Positions 27,766-37,664 are shown, counted from the first letter of the stretch. The stretch: DNA of 64,000 bases from JAAYUD01 sp041907665 (GCA_041907665.1 JAYRGW010000014.1:1-64000), one strand, 5' to 3'. The notes: generated by a model not told the origin, from the sequence alone. Made by a program: numbers and translations.

Positions 27766-28644
27766 CTACATGATATTAAGAACTTGCTCTTTGATTTGCT
27801 CTAGCTCGTCTTTCATCTGAACGACAATCTTTTGCATTTCTGCTTGGTTGGATTTACTTCCTAATGTGTTGATTTCACGCCCCATTTCTTGTGCAATAAA
27901 TCCTAACTTTTTGCCTTGCCCTTGTCCGCCTTCCATTGTCGCTATAAAGTATTTCAAATGATTACTCAAACGTTGTTTCTCTTCACTGATATCCAACTTC
28001 TCAATGTAGTAGATCAATTCTTGTTCGAAGCGGTTATTATCATATTGTACGTCCAGAAATTTGTTGAGTGATTCTTGAATACGACTTTTTATTTTCTCTA
28101 CACGGTCTTTTTCGTATGGTTCTATGCTACCAAGTAATTGAGTAATATTCGTTATTTTTTCTCTCAATTTTTTATCGAGTGCTGCGCCTTCTTGTCTACG
28201 GAATTCCAAAAGATTTTCAATCGCCTTTCTGATTGTGTCATGAGTTATATTCCATTCTTCTTCAGAAAGTTCGGACGTTTCATTTGCCGATAATACATCG
28301 GGCATTTTGAGCAATGTTTGAAACCAATCCTCTGGAAGAGGGATGCTTAGGTTGGTTGAAATATCTTTTATCTGTCTATAATATTCGGCTACAAGATTCT
28401 GATTGATATGAGTTGCATCGGCTGCACAGTCTTTTTTCTCTACCCACAATACGAAATCTACTTTGCCTCTTTCTATGGCTGCGTTGATTTCTTTTCGGGT
28501 ATCCATTTCTTTTTCGCGATATGAGGGAGCCATTCTTATTGACAGATCCATAGCCTTGCTATTAAGCGACTTGATCTCTACATTTATTTTTTTATCGGGA
28601 AAATCGGCTGTAGCTTTACCATATCCCGTCATTGATAAAATCAT
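27766..28644 (-). CDS. yicC: YicC-family endoribonuclease
   Basis: This 292-residue protein of the YicC family begins with the conserved MTGYGKA and carries the C-terminal DUF1732-type end (QEMGREINTLGSKSNQAEMQ). E. coli YicC is an endoribonuclease, and the same activity is likely here. The start at 28644 is chosen over one 30 bases upstream because AGAAGG precedes it and the conserved MTGYG then sits near the N-terminus. It is the first gene of the yicC-gmk-nadD-sppA-lpxK-pnp-thiL operon. A minus-strand TATTTTTG -7 box lies at 28664-28671. Confidence 0.92.
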   Translation of the reverse strand: MILSMTGYGKATADFPDKKINVEIKSLNSKAMDLSIRMAPSYREKEMDTRKEINAAIERGKVDFVLWVEKKDCAADATHINQNLVAEYYRQIKDISTNLSIPLPEDWFQTLLKMPDVLSANETSELSEEEWNITHDTIRKAIENLLEFRRQEGAALDKKLREKITNITQLLGSIEPYEKDRVEKIKSRIQESLNKFLDVQYDNNRFEQELIYYIEKLDISEEKQRLSNHLKYFIATMEGGQGQGKKLGFIAQEMGREINTLGSKSNQAEMQKIVVQMKDELEQIKEQVLNIM

Positions 28645-28778
28645 AATACCTTCTTGTTTTTTGCAAAAATACACTTAAATTTTCAAGATTCCATCATAAA
28701 TCATCGTTTAATTGTTTTCATATATGCGGATAACTAAAAATAATCTATTAATTTTGCATCGTAATTTAATAGTTTATT

Positions 28779-29471
28779 ATGTCTTGTATATTAAATATTG
28801 AAACGTCTACCAATATCTGTTCGGTTGCGGTGAGCCAAGATGGTGCTGTTGTCTATCAGCAGCAAGATGAAAAAGGTACGTCACAAAATGTTTCTTTGGG
28901 AGGTTTTGTCGATAAAGCTCTTTCTTTTATAGATAGTCATGCTATTCCTTTGGATTCGGTAGCTGTCAGTTGCGGCCCTGGTTCGTATACCGGTCTTCGT
29001 ATTGGCGTTTCGATGGCAAAAGGTGTTTGTTATGGTCTGAATGTTCCTTTGATAGGAATTCCGACACTCGAAGTCCTTTGTGTGCCGATATTGTTGCATC
29101 AGGAGGAATTGCCCGAAAACGCACTACTCTGCCCGATGATTGATGCTCGCCGTATGGAAGTATATTCCGGTATATACGATCGGGCATTGAATTTGGTCAA
29201 GCCTATTTCTGCCGATATTATCGACGAAAGTAGCTATGCTGATTTTATGGACAAACAGCCGGTTTATTATTTTGGTAATGGTATGGATAAATGCAAAGAC
29301 AAAATAAAACATCCTAATGCTCATTTTATCGATGGCATTGTACCGTTGGCATCAATGATGTTTCCATTATCTGAAAAAGCTGTGGCTAAAGAGGATTATA
29401 AGGATGTAGCTTATTTCGAACCTTTCTATTTGAAGGAATTTATTGCGACGAAGCCCAAAAAATTACTTTAG
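28779..29471 (+). CDS. tsaB: tRNA threonylcarbamoyladenosine biosynthesis protein TsaB
   Basis: This 230-residue ASKHA-fold protein partners TsaD in forming t6A37 on ANN-decoding tRNAs. It has the N-terminal ILNIETST, SCGPGSYTGLRIG (about 65-77), then GIPTLEVL and PMIDARRMEVY. It is not a catalytic kinase but a scaffold subunit. It is transcribed divergently from yicC; a TAATTTTG -7 element is at 28749-28756. It is followed 15 bp later by the DUF4290 gene. Confidence 0.92.
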   Translation: MSCILNIETSTNICSVAVSQDGAVVYQQQDEKGTSQNVSLGGFVDKALSFIDSHAIPLDSVAVSCGPGSYTGLRIGVSMAKGVCYGLNVPLIGIPTLEVLCVPILLHQEELPENALLCPMIDARRMEVYSGIYDRALNLVKPISADIIDESSYADFMDKQPVYYFGNGMDKCKDKIKHPNAHFIDGIVPLASMMFPLSEKAVAKEDYKDVAYFEPFYLKEFIATKPKKLL

Positions 29472-29486
29472 AAAGATTTTTATTTT

Positions 29487-30119
29487 ATGAAATATAATAC
29501 ACAACAAAAGAAAATGCTATTACCCGAATATGGACGGAGCATACAGAACATGGTAGATTACTGTTGTTCCATCTCTGATAGAGATGAACGTCAGCGTTGC
29601 GCCAACAGTATCATTGCTACCATGGGAAATATGTTCCCGCAACTTCGTGATGCTCCCGATTTTAAACATAAATTGTGGGATCATCTGGCTATAATGTCCG
29701 ATTTTAAATTGGATATAGATTATCCTTACGAGGTTATCAAAGCAGACAATTTAATTGTCAAACCGGATCCTATATCTTATCCGCATAAAAAAATTCGCTA
29801 TCGTCATTATGGTCAGATTGTTGTTGATTTGATAGACAAGGCGGTTCAAATGCCCGAGGGGGAGGAACGCAATAATTTGGTCGCTTTGATATGCAATCAC
29901 ATGCGCAAAGATTATGTATTATGGAATAAAGATCTTATTGACGACAGCAAGATCGATGAAGATCTGAAAGAATATTCTAACGGTAAATTGTCTCTTACTG
30001 AGCATATCGCAGATATTATGCAACAACGCTTTGCTTTTTACGGACGTCCCACTAATGAGCGTAAGAGCAATGGAAATGCTAAAAATCAAAAGAACAATAA
30101 AAGGAATTTCAAGAAGTAA
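29487..30119 (+). CDS. DUF4290-family protein
   Basis: This 210-residue acidic, helical protein matches what I know of DUF4290, a Bacteroidota family found before murA. It has no signal peptide, membrane helix or catalytic motif that I can name. Conserved-looking features are LPEYGRSIQNMVDY, RDERQRCANSII and a basic Asn/Lys-rich tail. Its function is unknown. Its fixed position between tsaB and murA suggests a role in growth or cell-wall synthesis, which is an inference from context. Confidence 0.82.
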   Translation: MKYNTQQKKMLLPEYGRSIQNMVDYCCSISDRDERQRCANSIIATMGNMFPQLRDAPDFKHKLWDHLAIMSDFKLDIDYPYEVIKADNLIVKPDPISYPHKKIRYRHYGQIVVDLIDKAVQMPEGEERNNLVALICNHMRKDYVLWNKDLIDDSKIDEDLKEYSNGKLSLTEHIADIMQQRFAFYGRPTNERKSNGNAKNQKNNKRNFKK

Positions 30120-30138
30120 TTTTTAATCGGTTTTTACC

Positions 30139-31446
30139 ATGTCATCATTTATTATAGAAGGTGGTCATAAGTTGAGTGGCGATATTTATCCTCAAGGGGC
30201 AAAGAACGAAGTACTCGAAATTCTTTGTGCTGCGTTGCTCACCAAAGAGGTGGTGACTGTAAGCAATATCCCTGATATATTGGATGTCAATAATCTGATT
30301 CTGCTTTTAGGTGAGATGGGGGTTAAAATTATCAAAAACGGACAGGGCTCTTATAGTTTTGAAGCTGCATTATTGGATAAACGTTACTTGCAAAGTGACG
30401 ACTTCTTGCAGAGGTGTTCCAAGTTGCGGGGTAGCATTATGCTGGTCGGTCCGTTACTCGCCCGCTTTGGAGAAACATTAATTTCCAAACCTGGTGGTGA
30501 CAAGATAGGGCGTCGCAGATTAGATACCCATTTTCTGGGGATTCAGAAATTGGGCGCTCATTTTGAGTTTGTAGAAGATAAAAGTGCCTACCGTATTAGT
30601 GCCAAAAGCGGATTGAAAGGAACGTATTTGTTGCTCGATGAGGCATCCGTTACCGGAACGGCCAATATTATTATGGCTGCGGTTCTGGCAAAAGGCACCA
30701 CTATTATATATAATGCTGCATGCGAGCCTTATATCCAACAACTTTGTAAAATGTTGAACCGGATGGGGGCCAAGATATCGGGCGTGGGTTCTAATTTGTT
30801 GACTATCGAAGGGGTAGAAGAACTGCACGGTACGGAACATAAAGTGTTGCCCGATATGGTAGAAGTGGGTAGTTTCATCGGTATGGCCGTAATGACGGGC
30901 AGCGAACTTACTATTAAAGATGTGTCTTATGAGAATTTGGGTATTATTCCCGATAGTTTTCGCCGTTTGGGCATTAAGCTTGAACAACGGGGAGATGATA
31001 TCTTCGTTCCTCATCAAACAACATATCAGATCGAATCGTTTATAGATGGTTCTATCATGCAATTGGCCGACGCACCATGGCCCGGGCTCACTCCCGATTT
31101 GCTCAGTGTGTTATTGGTCGTGGCTACTCAGGCAGCAGGTAGTGTATTGATTCATCAGAAAATGTTCGAAAGCCGTTTGTTCTTTGTTGACAAATTGATT
31201 GATATGGGTGCTCAAATTATATTGTGTGATCCGCATCGGGCTGTTGTCATCGGACACAATCATCGCTTCCGTTTGAAAGCCAACAATATGTCTTCTCCTG
31301 ATATTCGTGCTGGAATCGCATTGCTCATTGCTGCTATGAGTGCCGATGGAGTGAGTCGTATTAGCAACATCGAGCAGATAGATCGTGGATACCAGAATAT
31401 TGAAGGGCGGCTTAATGCGCTTGGCGCCAGAATAACTCGTATATGA
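30139..31446 (+). CDS. murA: UDP-N-acetylglucosamine 1-carboxyvinyltransferase with Asp in the active-site loop
   Basis: This 435-residue enzyme catalyses the first committed step of peptidoglycan synthesis, transferring enolpyruvate from PEP to UDP-GlcNAc. The EPSP-synthase-like fold is complete: GGHKLSGDIYPQGAKNE at the N-terminus and GGDKIGRRRLDTH in the catalytic loop. Asp121 stands where E. coli MurA has the fosfomycin-reactive Cys115. That swap is known to keep activity while preventing fosfomycin alkylation. The stop overlaps the rimM start by 4 bp (ATGA). Confidence 0.95.
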   Translation: MSSFIIEGGHKLSGDIYPQGAKNEVLEILCAALLTKEVVTVSNIPDILDVNNLILLLGEMGVKIIKNGQGSYSFEAALLDKRYLQSDDFLQRCSKLRGSIMLVGPLLARFGETLISKPGGDKIGRRRLDTHFLGIQKLGAHFEFVEDKSAYRISAKSGLKGTYLLLDEASVTGTANIIMAAVLAKGTTIIYNAACEPYIQQLCKMLNRMGAKISGVGSNLLTIEGVEELHGTEHKVLPDMVEVGSFIGMAVMTGSELTIKDVSYENLGIIPDSFRRLGIKLEQRGDDIFVPHQTTYQIESFIDGSIMQLADAPWPGLTPDLLSVLLVVATQAAGSVLIHQKMFESRLFFVDKLIDMGAQIILCDPHRAVVIGHNHRFRLKANNMSSPDIRAGIALLIAAMSADGVSRISNIEQIDRGYQNIEGRLNALGARITRI

Positions 31447-31973
31447 TTCGTAAAGAAGAACTATATCAAATAGGTCGGTTTAATAAACCACATGGTGTTC
31501 ATGGAGAATTACTGTTTACTTTTACCGACGATATTTTTGATAGGGTCGATTGTGACTATGTCGTTTGTTTGATTGATGGTATCTTTGTTCCTTTTTATAT
31601 AAATGAATATCGATTCAAGTCCAATAATACGGCACTTCTCTTATTGGATGGCATAGAGACTGTAGAAAAAGCGCGAATGTTGACAGGTGTTGATGTCTTT
31701 TTCCCCATTAAATATATAAAAGAGGAACAGACCGAAGAGTTGTCTATCCAGTATTTTGTTGGTTTTACTGTAAAAGATTTGACTCATGGTGTGTTGGGAG
31801 TTATAAAAATGGTAGACGATTCTACACCCAATGTTCTGTTCTCTGTCGAGAATGAACAGGGAAGGCAGCTGTTAGTGCCCGCTCAGAATGAATTAATTAT
31901 TGATATGGATTATCAAAAACGGACTATAACCTTTGATTTGCCCGAGGGTTTGGTGACAATAAACCATGAATAA
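31443..31973 (+). CDS. rimM: Ribosome maturation factor RimM
   Basis: This 176-residue 30S assembly factor binds ribosomal protein S19. The N-terminal RimM barrel begins IGRFNKPHGVHGELL, and a C-terminal PRC barrel includes GVIKMVDDSTPNVLF and LVPAQNELIIDMD. The length is normal. It overlaps murA by 4 bp and dxr by 8 bp, so it is translationally coupled on both sides. Confidence 0.94.
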   Translation: MIRKEELYQIGRFNKPHGVHGELLFTFTDDIFDRVDCDYVVCLIDGIFVPFYINEYRFKSNNTALLLLDGIETVEKARMLTGVDVFFPIKYIKEEQTEELSIQYFVGFTVKDLTHGVLGVIKMVDDSTPNVLFSVENEQGRQLLVPAQNELIIDMDYQKRTITFDLPEGLVTINHE

Positions 31974-33144
31974 AGAGATAAAAAAGAAAAGAATAGCAAT
32001 TTTAGGGGCAACGGGTTCTATTGGTACTCAGGCTTTGGATGTGATAGCTCATCATGCCGATTTATTTGAAGTTCGTGTGCTTACTGCTAATAATCAGGTT
32101 GAATTATTGGTAGAGCAGGCTCGTCGTTTTATGCCGGATGTTGTTGTTATAGCCAATGAAGAAAAATATGAGGTCGTGAAAGATGCTTTGTCTGATCTAC
32201 CTATAAAAGTATATGCCGGCGCAGAAGCTCTTTGTGAGGTGGTCGAAATGGATACAGTCGATATGGTATTGACCGCGATGGTGGGGTATGCTGGCTTGAG
32301 ACCTACGATACATGCTATTAAGGCACACAAAATTATTGCTCTCGCAAATAAAGAAACCTTGGTAGTTGCCGGCGAACTTATAGAACATCTGGCAACCGAA
32401 TACAAGTCGGCTATTATTCCTGTCGATTCAGAACATTCGGCGATATTCCAATGTTTGGCAGGAGAAGGTGGCAATGAAATTGATAAAATATTATTGACTG
32501 CATCAGGAGGTCCATTCCGTACTTACAGCAAGCAGCAACTGCATACTGTTACTTCTGCTCAGGCACTTAAACATCCCAATTGGAAAATGGGAGCCAAAGT
32601 AACGATCGACTCTGCCTCTATGATGAATAAAGGGTTTGAAATGATGGAAGCCAAGTGGCTGTTTGGTGTAGAGCCCCAGCAGATCGAAGTGCTTGTCCAT
32701 CCTCAATCTATTGTTCATTCAATGGTTCAGTTCAAAGATGGTGCTGTAAAAGCACAGTTGGGAGTGCCTGATATGAGACTTCCTATTCAGTATGCTTTTT
32801 CTTATCCAGATAGAATCATATTAGATATCGATCGGCTAGATTTCTCGGTTTGTCAGGAGCTTACTTTTGAGCATCCCGATACCGAACGTTTTCGTAACCT
32901 GACATTGGCTTTTGAAGCCATGAAACAGGGAGGAAATATGCCTTGTATTGTCAATGCAGCAAATGAAATAGCTGTAATGGCTTTTCTGCACAATGAGATT
33001 AGCTTTCTAGGCATGAGCGATCTTATTGAAAAGGTAATGTCGAGAGCGGCATTTATTAAACAGCCGGTTTACGAGGATTATGTGATCACCGATAGAGAGG
33101 TGCGTTGCATGGCAAAAGAATTAATCAAAGTAAAAACAGTTTAG
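31966..33144 (+). CDS. dxr: 1-deoxy-D-xylulose 5-phosphate reductoisomerase
   Basis: This 392-residue NADPH enzyme makes MEP in the non-mevalonate isoprenoid pathway. The NADPH loop GATGSIG is at 14-20. LANKETLVVAG, the metal-binding PVDSEHSAIFQ, ASGGPFR and the MNKGFEMMEA segment follow in order. Length and motifs are complete. It overlaps rimM by 8 bp and is followed by rseP after 9 bp. Confidence 0.95.
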   Translation: MNKEIKKKRIAILGATGSIGTQALDVIAHHADLFEVRVLTANNQVELLVEQARRFMPDVVVIANEEKYEVVKDALSDLPIKVYAGAEALCEVVEMDTVDMVLTAMVGYAGLRPTIHAIKAHKIIALANKETLVVAGELIEHLATEYKSAIIPVDSEHSAIFQCLAGEGGNEIDKILLTASGGPFRTYSKQQLHTVTSAQALKHPNWKMGAKVTIDSASMMNKGFEMMEAKWLFGVEPQQIEVLVHPQSIVHSMVQFKDGAVKAQLGVPDMRLPIQYAFSYPDRIILDIDRLDFSVCQELTFEHPDTERFRNLTLAFEAMKQGGNMPCIVNAANEIAVMAFLHNEISFLGMSDLIEKVMSRAAFIKQPVYEDYVITDREVRCMAKELIKVKTV

Positions 33145-33153
33145 AATTTTATA

Positions 33154-34512
33154 ATGGAAACATTTCTTATTAGAGCACTTCAGTTAATAATGAGTTTATC
33201 ATTGCTGGTTATTATCCATGAAGGAGGTCATTTCTTGTTTGCTCGCCTATTTAAGGTTCGAGTAGAAAAGTTTTATATATTTTTCGATCCTTGGTTTTCA
33301 CTGTTCAAGTACAAAGCTAAGAATAGCGAAACGGAGTATGGCGTAGGTTGGCTACCGTTAGGCGGTTATGTCAAGATTGCCGGAATGATAGACGAGTCTA
33401 TGGATGTCGAACAGATGAAAAAGCCTGCACAACCTTGGGAGTTTCGTTCCAAACCAGCTTGGCAACGTCTGTTGATAATGGTGGCAGGTGTACTTTTCAA
33501 CTTCCTGTTGGCGTTGTTCATCTATTCCATGATATTGTTTACTTGGGGCGATCAATATATCAATGTCCAAAAGGCTCCGTTGGGAATGTCTTTCAATGAG
33601 ACAGCCAAGAAAGTGGGCTTTCACGATGGCGATGTGCTCTTGTCTGCCGATGGATACAAATTTGTTCGTTACGATGGCGAAGCTCTGAGTAAGATTGTTG
33701 ATGCTCGTGAAGTGACAGTGCTCCGCGATGGCAAAGAAAAGGCGGTCTATATTCCCGATAAGTTGATGCAGAAACTGATGGGCGATAGCTTGAAGTTTGC
33801 CACATATCGTTTCCCCTTTGTTGCCGATACGATAAGAGTTAATTCTCCAGCGGCTAAGGCTGGCTTGATGCATGGCGACAGTATTGTCGCATTGAATGGA
33901 AAATCTATTTCGTTCATTGACTTTAAAAAGGCAATGTCCGATTGCGAGAAGTTATCCAAAACGCAACACCCCGATACTGTCAATCCGCATCGTATTACGC
34001 TTTCGTTTATTCGCAATAAACAACTTCATACGGTGACTTTCGATACGGATTCTCATTTCCAGATAGGAGTTGTTCCTGTACAAGATCTGATGGCTATAAT
34101 GCCGATGGTAACTCATAACTATGGCTTCTTTGAATCATTCCCTGCCGGTATTAAATTGGGCGTAAATACATTGGAAAGCTATGTTAATAGTATGAAATAT
34201 GTCTTCTCTAAAGAAGGAGCCAAACAACTTGGCGGCTTTGGTACGATAGGTAGTATCTTTCCCGCAACATGGGATTGGCACCAATTCTGGTACATGACGG
34301 CTTTCCTTTCTATTATTTTGGCTTTCATGAATATTCTGCCAATTCCGGCGTTAGACGGAGGACATGTGTTCTTCCTGCTATACGAAATGATCACTCGTCG
34401 CAAACCTAGTGACAAATTTCTAGAATATGCTCAGATGGTTGGTATGGGAATCTTGTTCCTGCTATTGATATGGGCTAATTTTAATGATATACTAAGGTTC
34501 TTCTTCCGATAA
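33154..34512 (+). CDS. rseP: Site-2 intramembrane metalloprotease RseP
   Basis: This 452-residue inner membrane zinc protease has HEGGH at 22-26 in the first helix, the third zinc ligand in PALDGGHVFF (Asp401), a second helix near 106-130 and C-terminal helices. One PDZ-like region is visible around 215-300 (RVNSPAAKAGLMHGDSIVALNG). It cleaves membrane-bound anti-sigma factors or signal peptide remnants. The dxr-rseP order is common in Bacteroidota. A terminator follows at 34534. Confidence 0.93.
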   Translation: METFLIRALQLIMSLSLLVIIHEGGHFLFARLFKVRVEKFYIFFDPWFSLFKYKAKNSETEYGVGWLPLGGYVKIAGMIDESMDVEQMKKPAQPWEFRSKPAWQRLLIMVAGVLFNFLLALFIYSMILFTWGDQYINVQKAPLGMSFNETAKKVGFHDGDVLLSADGYKFVRYDGEALSKIVDAREVTVLRDGKEKAVYIPDKLMQKLMGDSLKFATYRFPFVADTIRVNSPAAKAGLMHGDSIVALNGKSISFIDFKKAMSDCEKLSKTQHPDTVNPHRITLSFIRNKQLHTVTFDTDSHFQIGVVPVQDLMAIMPMVTHNYGFFESFPAGIKLGVNTLESYVNSMKYVFSKEGAKQLGGFGTIGSIFPATWDWHQFWYMTAFLSIILAFMNILPIPALDGGHVFFLLYEMITRRKPSDKFLEYAQMVGMGILFLLLIWANFNDILRFFFR

Positions 34513-34533
34513 GGGCCTGCCAATTTTTATAAG

Positions 34534-34580
34534 TCCCATGGGGTCTATGATGACCTTATGGGATTTTTTTTATTTTTTCT
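34534..34580 (+). terminator. Intrinsic terminator after rseP
   Basis: TCCCATGGGGTC pairs with GACCTTATGGGA, with two G-U pairs, followed by a long T-tract. It ends the tsaB-rseP operon before dnaK. Confidence 0.85.
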
Positions 34581-34724
34581 CGAGAAAATATATCTTTGGC
34601 ACGTGGTTTGTTTTTATCTTTTCGTCGATGGTAGCAACCAGTGTTCTCCATTCGTAATACTTCGGCCCCAAAAATAAATGAAATAAATGAAGTTGAATAA
34701 TAATAAATAAAAAACATAACAGTC

Positions 34725-36656
34725 ATGGGAAAAATTATTGGTATTGATTTAGGAACAACGAATTCCTGCGTAGCAGTTTATGAAGGCAATGAGCCGATAG
34801 TAATTGCAAATAGCGAAGGCAAACGCACTACTCCTTCAGTAGTGGCATTTGTCGAAGGTGGCGAACGTAAAGTCGGCGATCCTGCCAAACGTCAGGCTAT
34901 TACAAACCCCGAACGTACAGTTTCTTCTATTAAACGTTTTATGGGCGAGAATTGGGGACAAGTACAGAAAGAAGTAGCGCGTGTTCCATTCAAAGTTGTC
35001 AATGAGAACAATATGCCTCGTGTATCTATAGACGATAAACTTTATACTCCTCAAGAAATCTCTGCAATGGTTCTTCAGAAAATGAAGAAGACTGCCGAAG
35101 ATTATTTGGGAACAGAGGTTAAAGATGCTGTTATTACTGTTCCTGCTTATTTCTCTGACTCTCAACGTCAGGCGACCAAAGAAGCTGGTGCCATTGCCGG
35201 TCTTAACGTAAAACGTATTGTCAATGAGCCTACTGCTGCTGCATTGGCTTATGGTATCGACAAGTCCAATAAGGAAATGAAAATTGCCGTATTCGACTTG
35301 GGTGGTGGTACATTCGATATTTCTATCTTGGAATTCGGTGATGGTGTATTCGAGGTGCTTTCTACCAACGGTGATACCCATCTTGGTGGTGATGATTTCG
35401 ATCAAGTTATTATCAACTGGCTTGTTCAGGAATTCAAAAATGACGAGGGAGCCGATCTTTCTAAAGACCCGATGGCATTACAGCGTCTGAAAGAAGCTGC
35501 AGAAAAAGCTAAGATCGAACTGTCTTCATCTATGAGTACAGAGATCAATCTTCCCTATATCATGCCGGTAGGTGGCGTACCTAAGCACTTGGTTAAAAAC
35601 TTAACTCGTGCCAAATTTGAATCGTTGGCTCACGAATTGATTCAAGCATGTCTCGAACCTTGCAAAAAGGCTATTACCGATGCTAAACTTTCTACATCAG
35701 ATATTGATGAGGTTATTTTGGTTGGTGGATCTTCTCGTATACCAGCCGTTCAGCAATTGGTTCAAGATTTCTTCGGAAAAGTTCCATCCAAGGGTGTCAA
35801 CCCCGACGAAGTTGTTGCTGTCGGTGCTGCCGTTCAGGGAGCTGTTTTATCCAACGAGATCAAAGACGTTGTCTTGCTTGATGTTACTCCATTGTCTTTG
35901 GGTATTGAAACATTAGGTGGTGTTATGACCAAATTGATTGACTCCAACACGACTATACCTTGCAAGAAAAGCGAAGTATTCTCTACTGCTGCCGACAATC
36001 AGACAGAAGTTACCATTCATGTACTACAAGGCGAACGTCCTATGGCTAGTCAAAACAAATCAATTGGTCAGTTCAATCTGACAGGTATTTCTCCGGCTCG
36101 CCGCGGCATTCCGCAGATTGAGGTTTCTTTCGATATTGATGCCAACGGTATATTGAGCGTCTCTGCAAAAGATAAAGCTACAGGCAAAGAACAAGCTATC
36201 CGTATAGAAGCTTCCAGTGGTCTGAGCAAGGAAGAAGTAGACAGAATGAAGGCCGAAGCAGAGGCTAATGCCGAAGCAGATAAGAAAGAACGCGAAAGAA
36301 TTGACAAGATAAATGGTGCTGATAATATGATATTCCAGACCGAGAGTCAGTTAAAAGAACTTGGCGATAAACTTCCTGCCGACAAGAAAGCTCCTATTGA
36401 AGCTGCTCTCCAGAAACTGAAAGATGCTCGCAAATCGGAAGATTTGTCAGCTATCGATGCAGCAATGGCAGAAATTAATACAGCGTTTCAGGCAGCTAGT
36501 GCCGAGATGTATGCTCAGAGCGGTGCTCAACAAGGTGCAGGTGCACAACAGCAGGCTGGTCCTGACATGAATGCCGGTCAGGCAAACAATGCGCAAGGTT
36601 CAGATGCCAAGAGTGGCGACAATGTTCAAGATGCTGATTTCGAAGAAGTGAAATAA
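34725..36656 (+). CDS. dnaK: Molecular chaperone DnaK (Hsp70)
   Basis: This 643-residue ATP-driven chaperone has an N-terminal actin-like ATPase (GIDLGTTNS at 5-13, AVFDLGGGTFD, VGGSSRIP), the DVTPLSLGIETLGG linker region, a substrate-binding domain and a Gln/Ala/Gly-rich tail ending in the usual acidic DADFEEVK. It is monocistronic: a TATCTTTG element lies at 34591-34598, and a hairpin terminator follows. No CIRCE element is visible upstream. The last codons and the terminator are duplicated about 3.4 kb downstream. Confidence 0.97.
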   Translation: MGKIIGIDLGTTNSCVAVYEGNEPIVIANSEGKRTTPSVVAFVEGGERKVGDPAKRQAITNPERTVSSIKRFMGENWGQVQKEVARVPFKVVNENNMPRVSIDDKLYTPQEISAMVLQKMKKTAEDYLGTEVKDAVITVPAYFSDSQRQATKEAGAIAGLNVKRIVNEPTAAALAYGIDKSNKEMKIAVFDLGGGTFDISILEFGDGVFEVLSTNGDTHLGGDDFDQVIINWLVQEFKNDEGADLSKDPMALQRLKEAAEKAKIELSSSMSTEINLPYIMPVGGVPKHLVKNLTRAKFESLAHELIQACLEPCKKAITDAKLSTSDIDEVILVGGSSRIPAVQQLVQDFFGKVPSKGVNPDEVVAVGAAVQGAVLSNEIKDVVLLDVTPLSLGIETLGGVMTKLIDSNTTIPCKKSEVFSTAADNQTEVTIHVLQGERPMASQNKSIGQFNLTGISPARRGIPQIEVSFDIDANGILSVSAKDKATGKEQAIRIEASSGLSKEEVDRMKAEAEANAEADKKERERIDKINGADNMIFQTESQLKELGDKLPADKKAPIEAALQKLKDARKSEDLSAIDAAMAEINTAFQAASAEMYAQSGAQQGAGAQQQAGPDMNAGQANNAQGSDAKSGDNVQDADFEEVK

Positions 36657-36735
36657 TTTCGATAAATCGGTCGTCGTACAACGATAATAAAAAAAGGCGT
36701 GTGGCTCAACAGAGTCGCACGCTTTTTTATTATCG
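36636..36735 (+). repeat. dnaK 3' end and terminator, direct-repeat copy 1
   Basis: This segment covers the last dnaK codons (DFEEVK), the stop, TTTCGATAAAT, GGTCGTCGTACAAC and a hairpin terminator (GGCGTGTGGCTC pairing with GAGTCGCACGC, then T-rich). A diverged copy in the same orientation is at 40069-40171, so the genes between them are bracketed by a direct repeat of about 100 bp. Confidence 0.9.
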
Positions 36736-36779
36736 TGTTTAGTTATGTTCTGAGACTTATGATAGTTCTTTCATAAGAA

Positions 36780-37310
36780 CTAATCCTTTATTTTCGTACC
36801 ATTAGAATAGGCGTAATAGATTTGGTTCATGCTGTCAGGAAATCCATAGCCCGAATCTTCGCAGTTCTTAAGAATCTTTTCGATGCGTGTTTGGAACTTT
36901 GTTTGCAATCCATTCTTTTGAATGTATTTCATTGCTGCCTCAAAGTTGGTGTACGAAGAATTATAAAAAGAATCCCATAAATCTCCACAACCATTGGCTA
37001 CTTCTGAAGCACATTCGGATATATAAAGCATCAAATCGGCTATAAGATAGGTGGAAGGGTTCAGTGTCTTGAAGTCTTTGACTGCTTTCTTACATATCGA
37101 AAATCTCATTTTACCATCACCTCGTTTTGGGAAGAACTCTTTTGTGATAATTTCCTTGTATTCTTTGAACTTCTCATTATCATTTGGACGTGTAGCATAT
37201 TCCAGAAATTCTTTTGCTTCTTTTCGAGCCACATAGAGTTCCATCACTAAATTTACTAAAGAAGTTTTGTCAAGAGACGTGACATACTTCTTAATATCTG
37301 TTTTTGACAT
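36780..37310 (-). CDS. DUF6155-like protein
   Basis: This 176-residue helical protein is rich in Lys, Tyr and Glu, with no signal peptide or membrane helix. It appears related to DUF6155, small proteins from Bacteroidota and Firmicutes of unknown role, judged by the N-terminal KKYVTSLDKTSLVNLVMELY pattern and the FFPKRGDGKMRFS segment. It is convergent with dnaK. A minus-strand TATTTTTG -7 box lies at 37396-37403. It is the first gene of the bracketed accessory insert. Confidence 0.65.
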   Translation of the reverse strand: MSKTDIKKYVTSLDKTSLVNLVMELYVARKEAKEFLEYATRPNDNEKFKEYKEIITKEFFPKRGDGKMRFSICKKAVKDFKTLNPSTYLIADLMLYISECASEVANGCGDLWDSFYNSSYTNFEAAMKYIQKNGLQTKFQTRIEKILKNCEDSGYGFPDSMNQIYYAYSNGTKIKD

Positions 37311-37664
37311 ATCCGATTATAAAATAAATGGTCTTTTTTTTTTGAGTAGCAATGCATGAATGGCATCATATATTTGATGCCTTTTATTCAAAATACAAAA
37401 ATAGTAAAAGACATCGAATATGGCAATTGTTTAATACATTAATCCTTGGCTTATGCTAGAGTAATAGATACATTCAATATTGTATTTTACAAATGGGAAG
37501 GAGAACAAATGAGTATTGAGAATATTCTGTTGAAAACTTTCTGGAAGATGTCATATCTTAGTTCCTAAATATTTAGTACATTTGTCAAATTAGAGACTTT
37601 AAATGAGGTTGTTTACTTTAAAACTCATCAGTTGCGTGTATTAATAGCGTAGCGTTAGTACAAT
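37311..37664. other. Divergent intergenic region of the accessory insert
   Basis: These 354 AT-rich bases separate the divergent DUF6155-like and AlbA_2-like genes. A minus-strand -7 box is at 37396-37403 and a plus-strand TACATTTG is at 37577-37584, the second about 80 bp before the ATG at 37665. No gene or strong repeat is visible. Confidence 0.6.

Noticed and set aside
30520..31062. A 180-residue minus-strand frame inside murA
   Set aside because: It is a shadow of a well-conserved gene, with His/Gln/Arg-rich composition typical of antisense frames.
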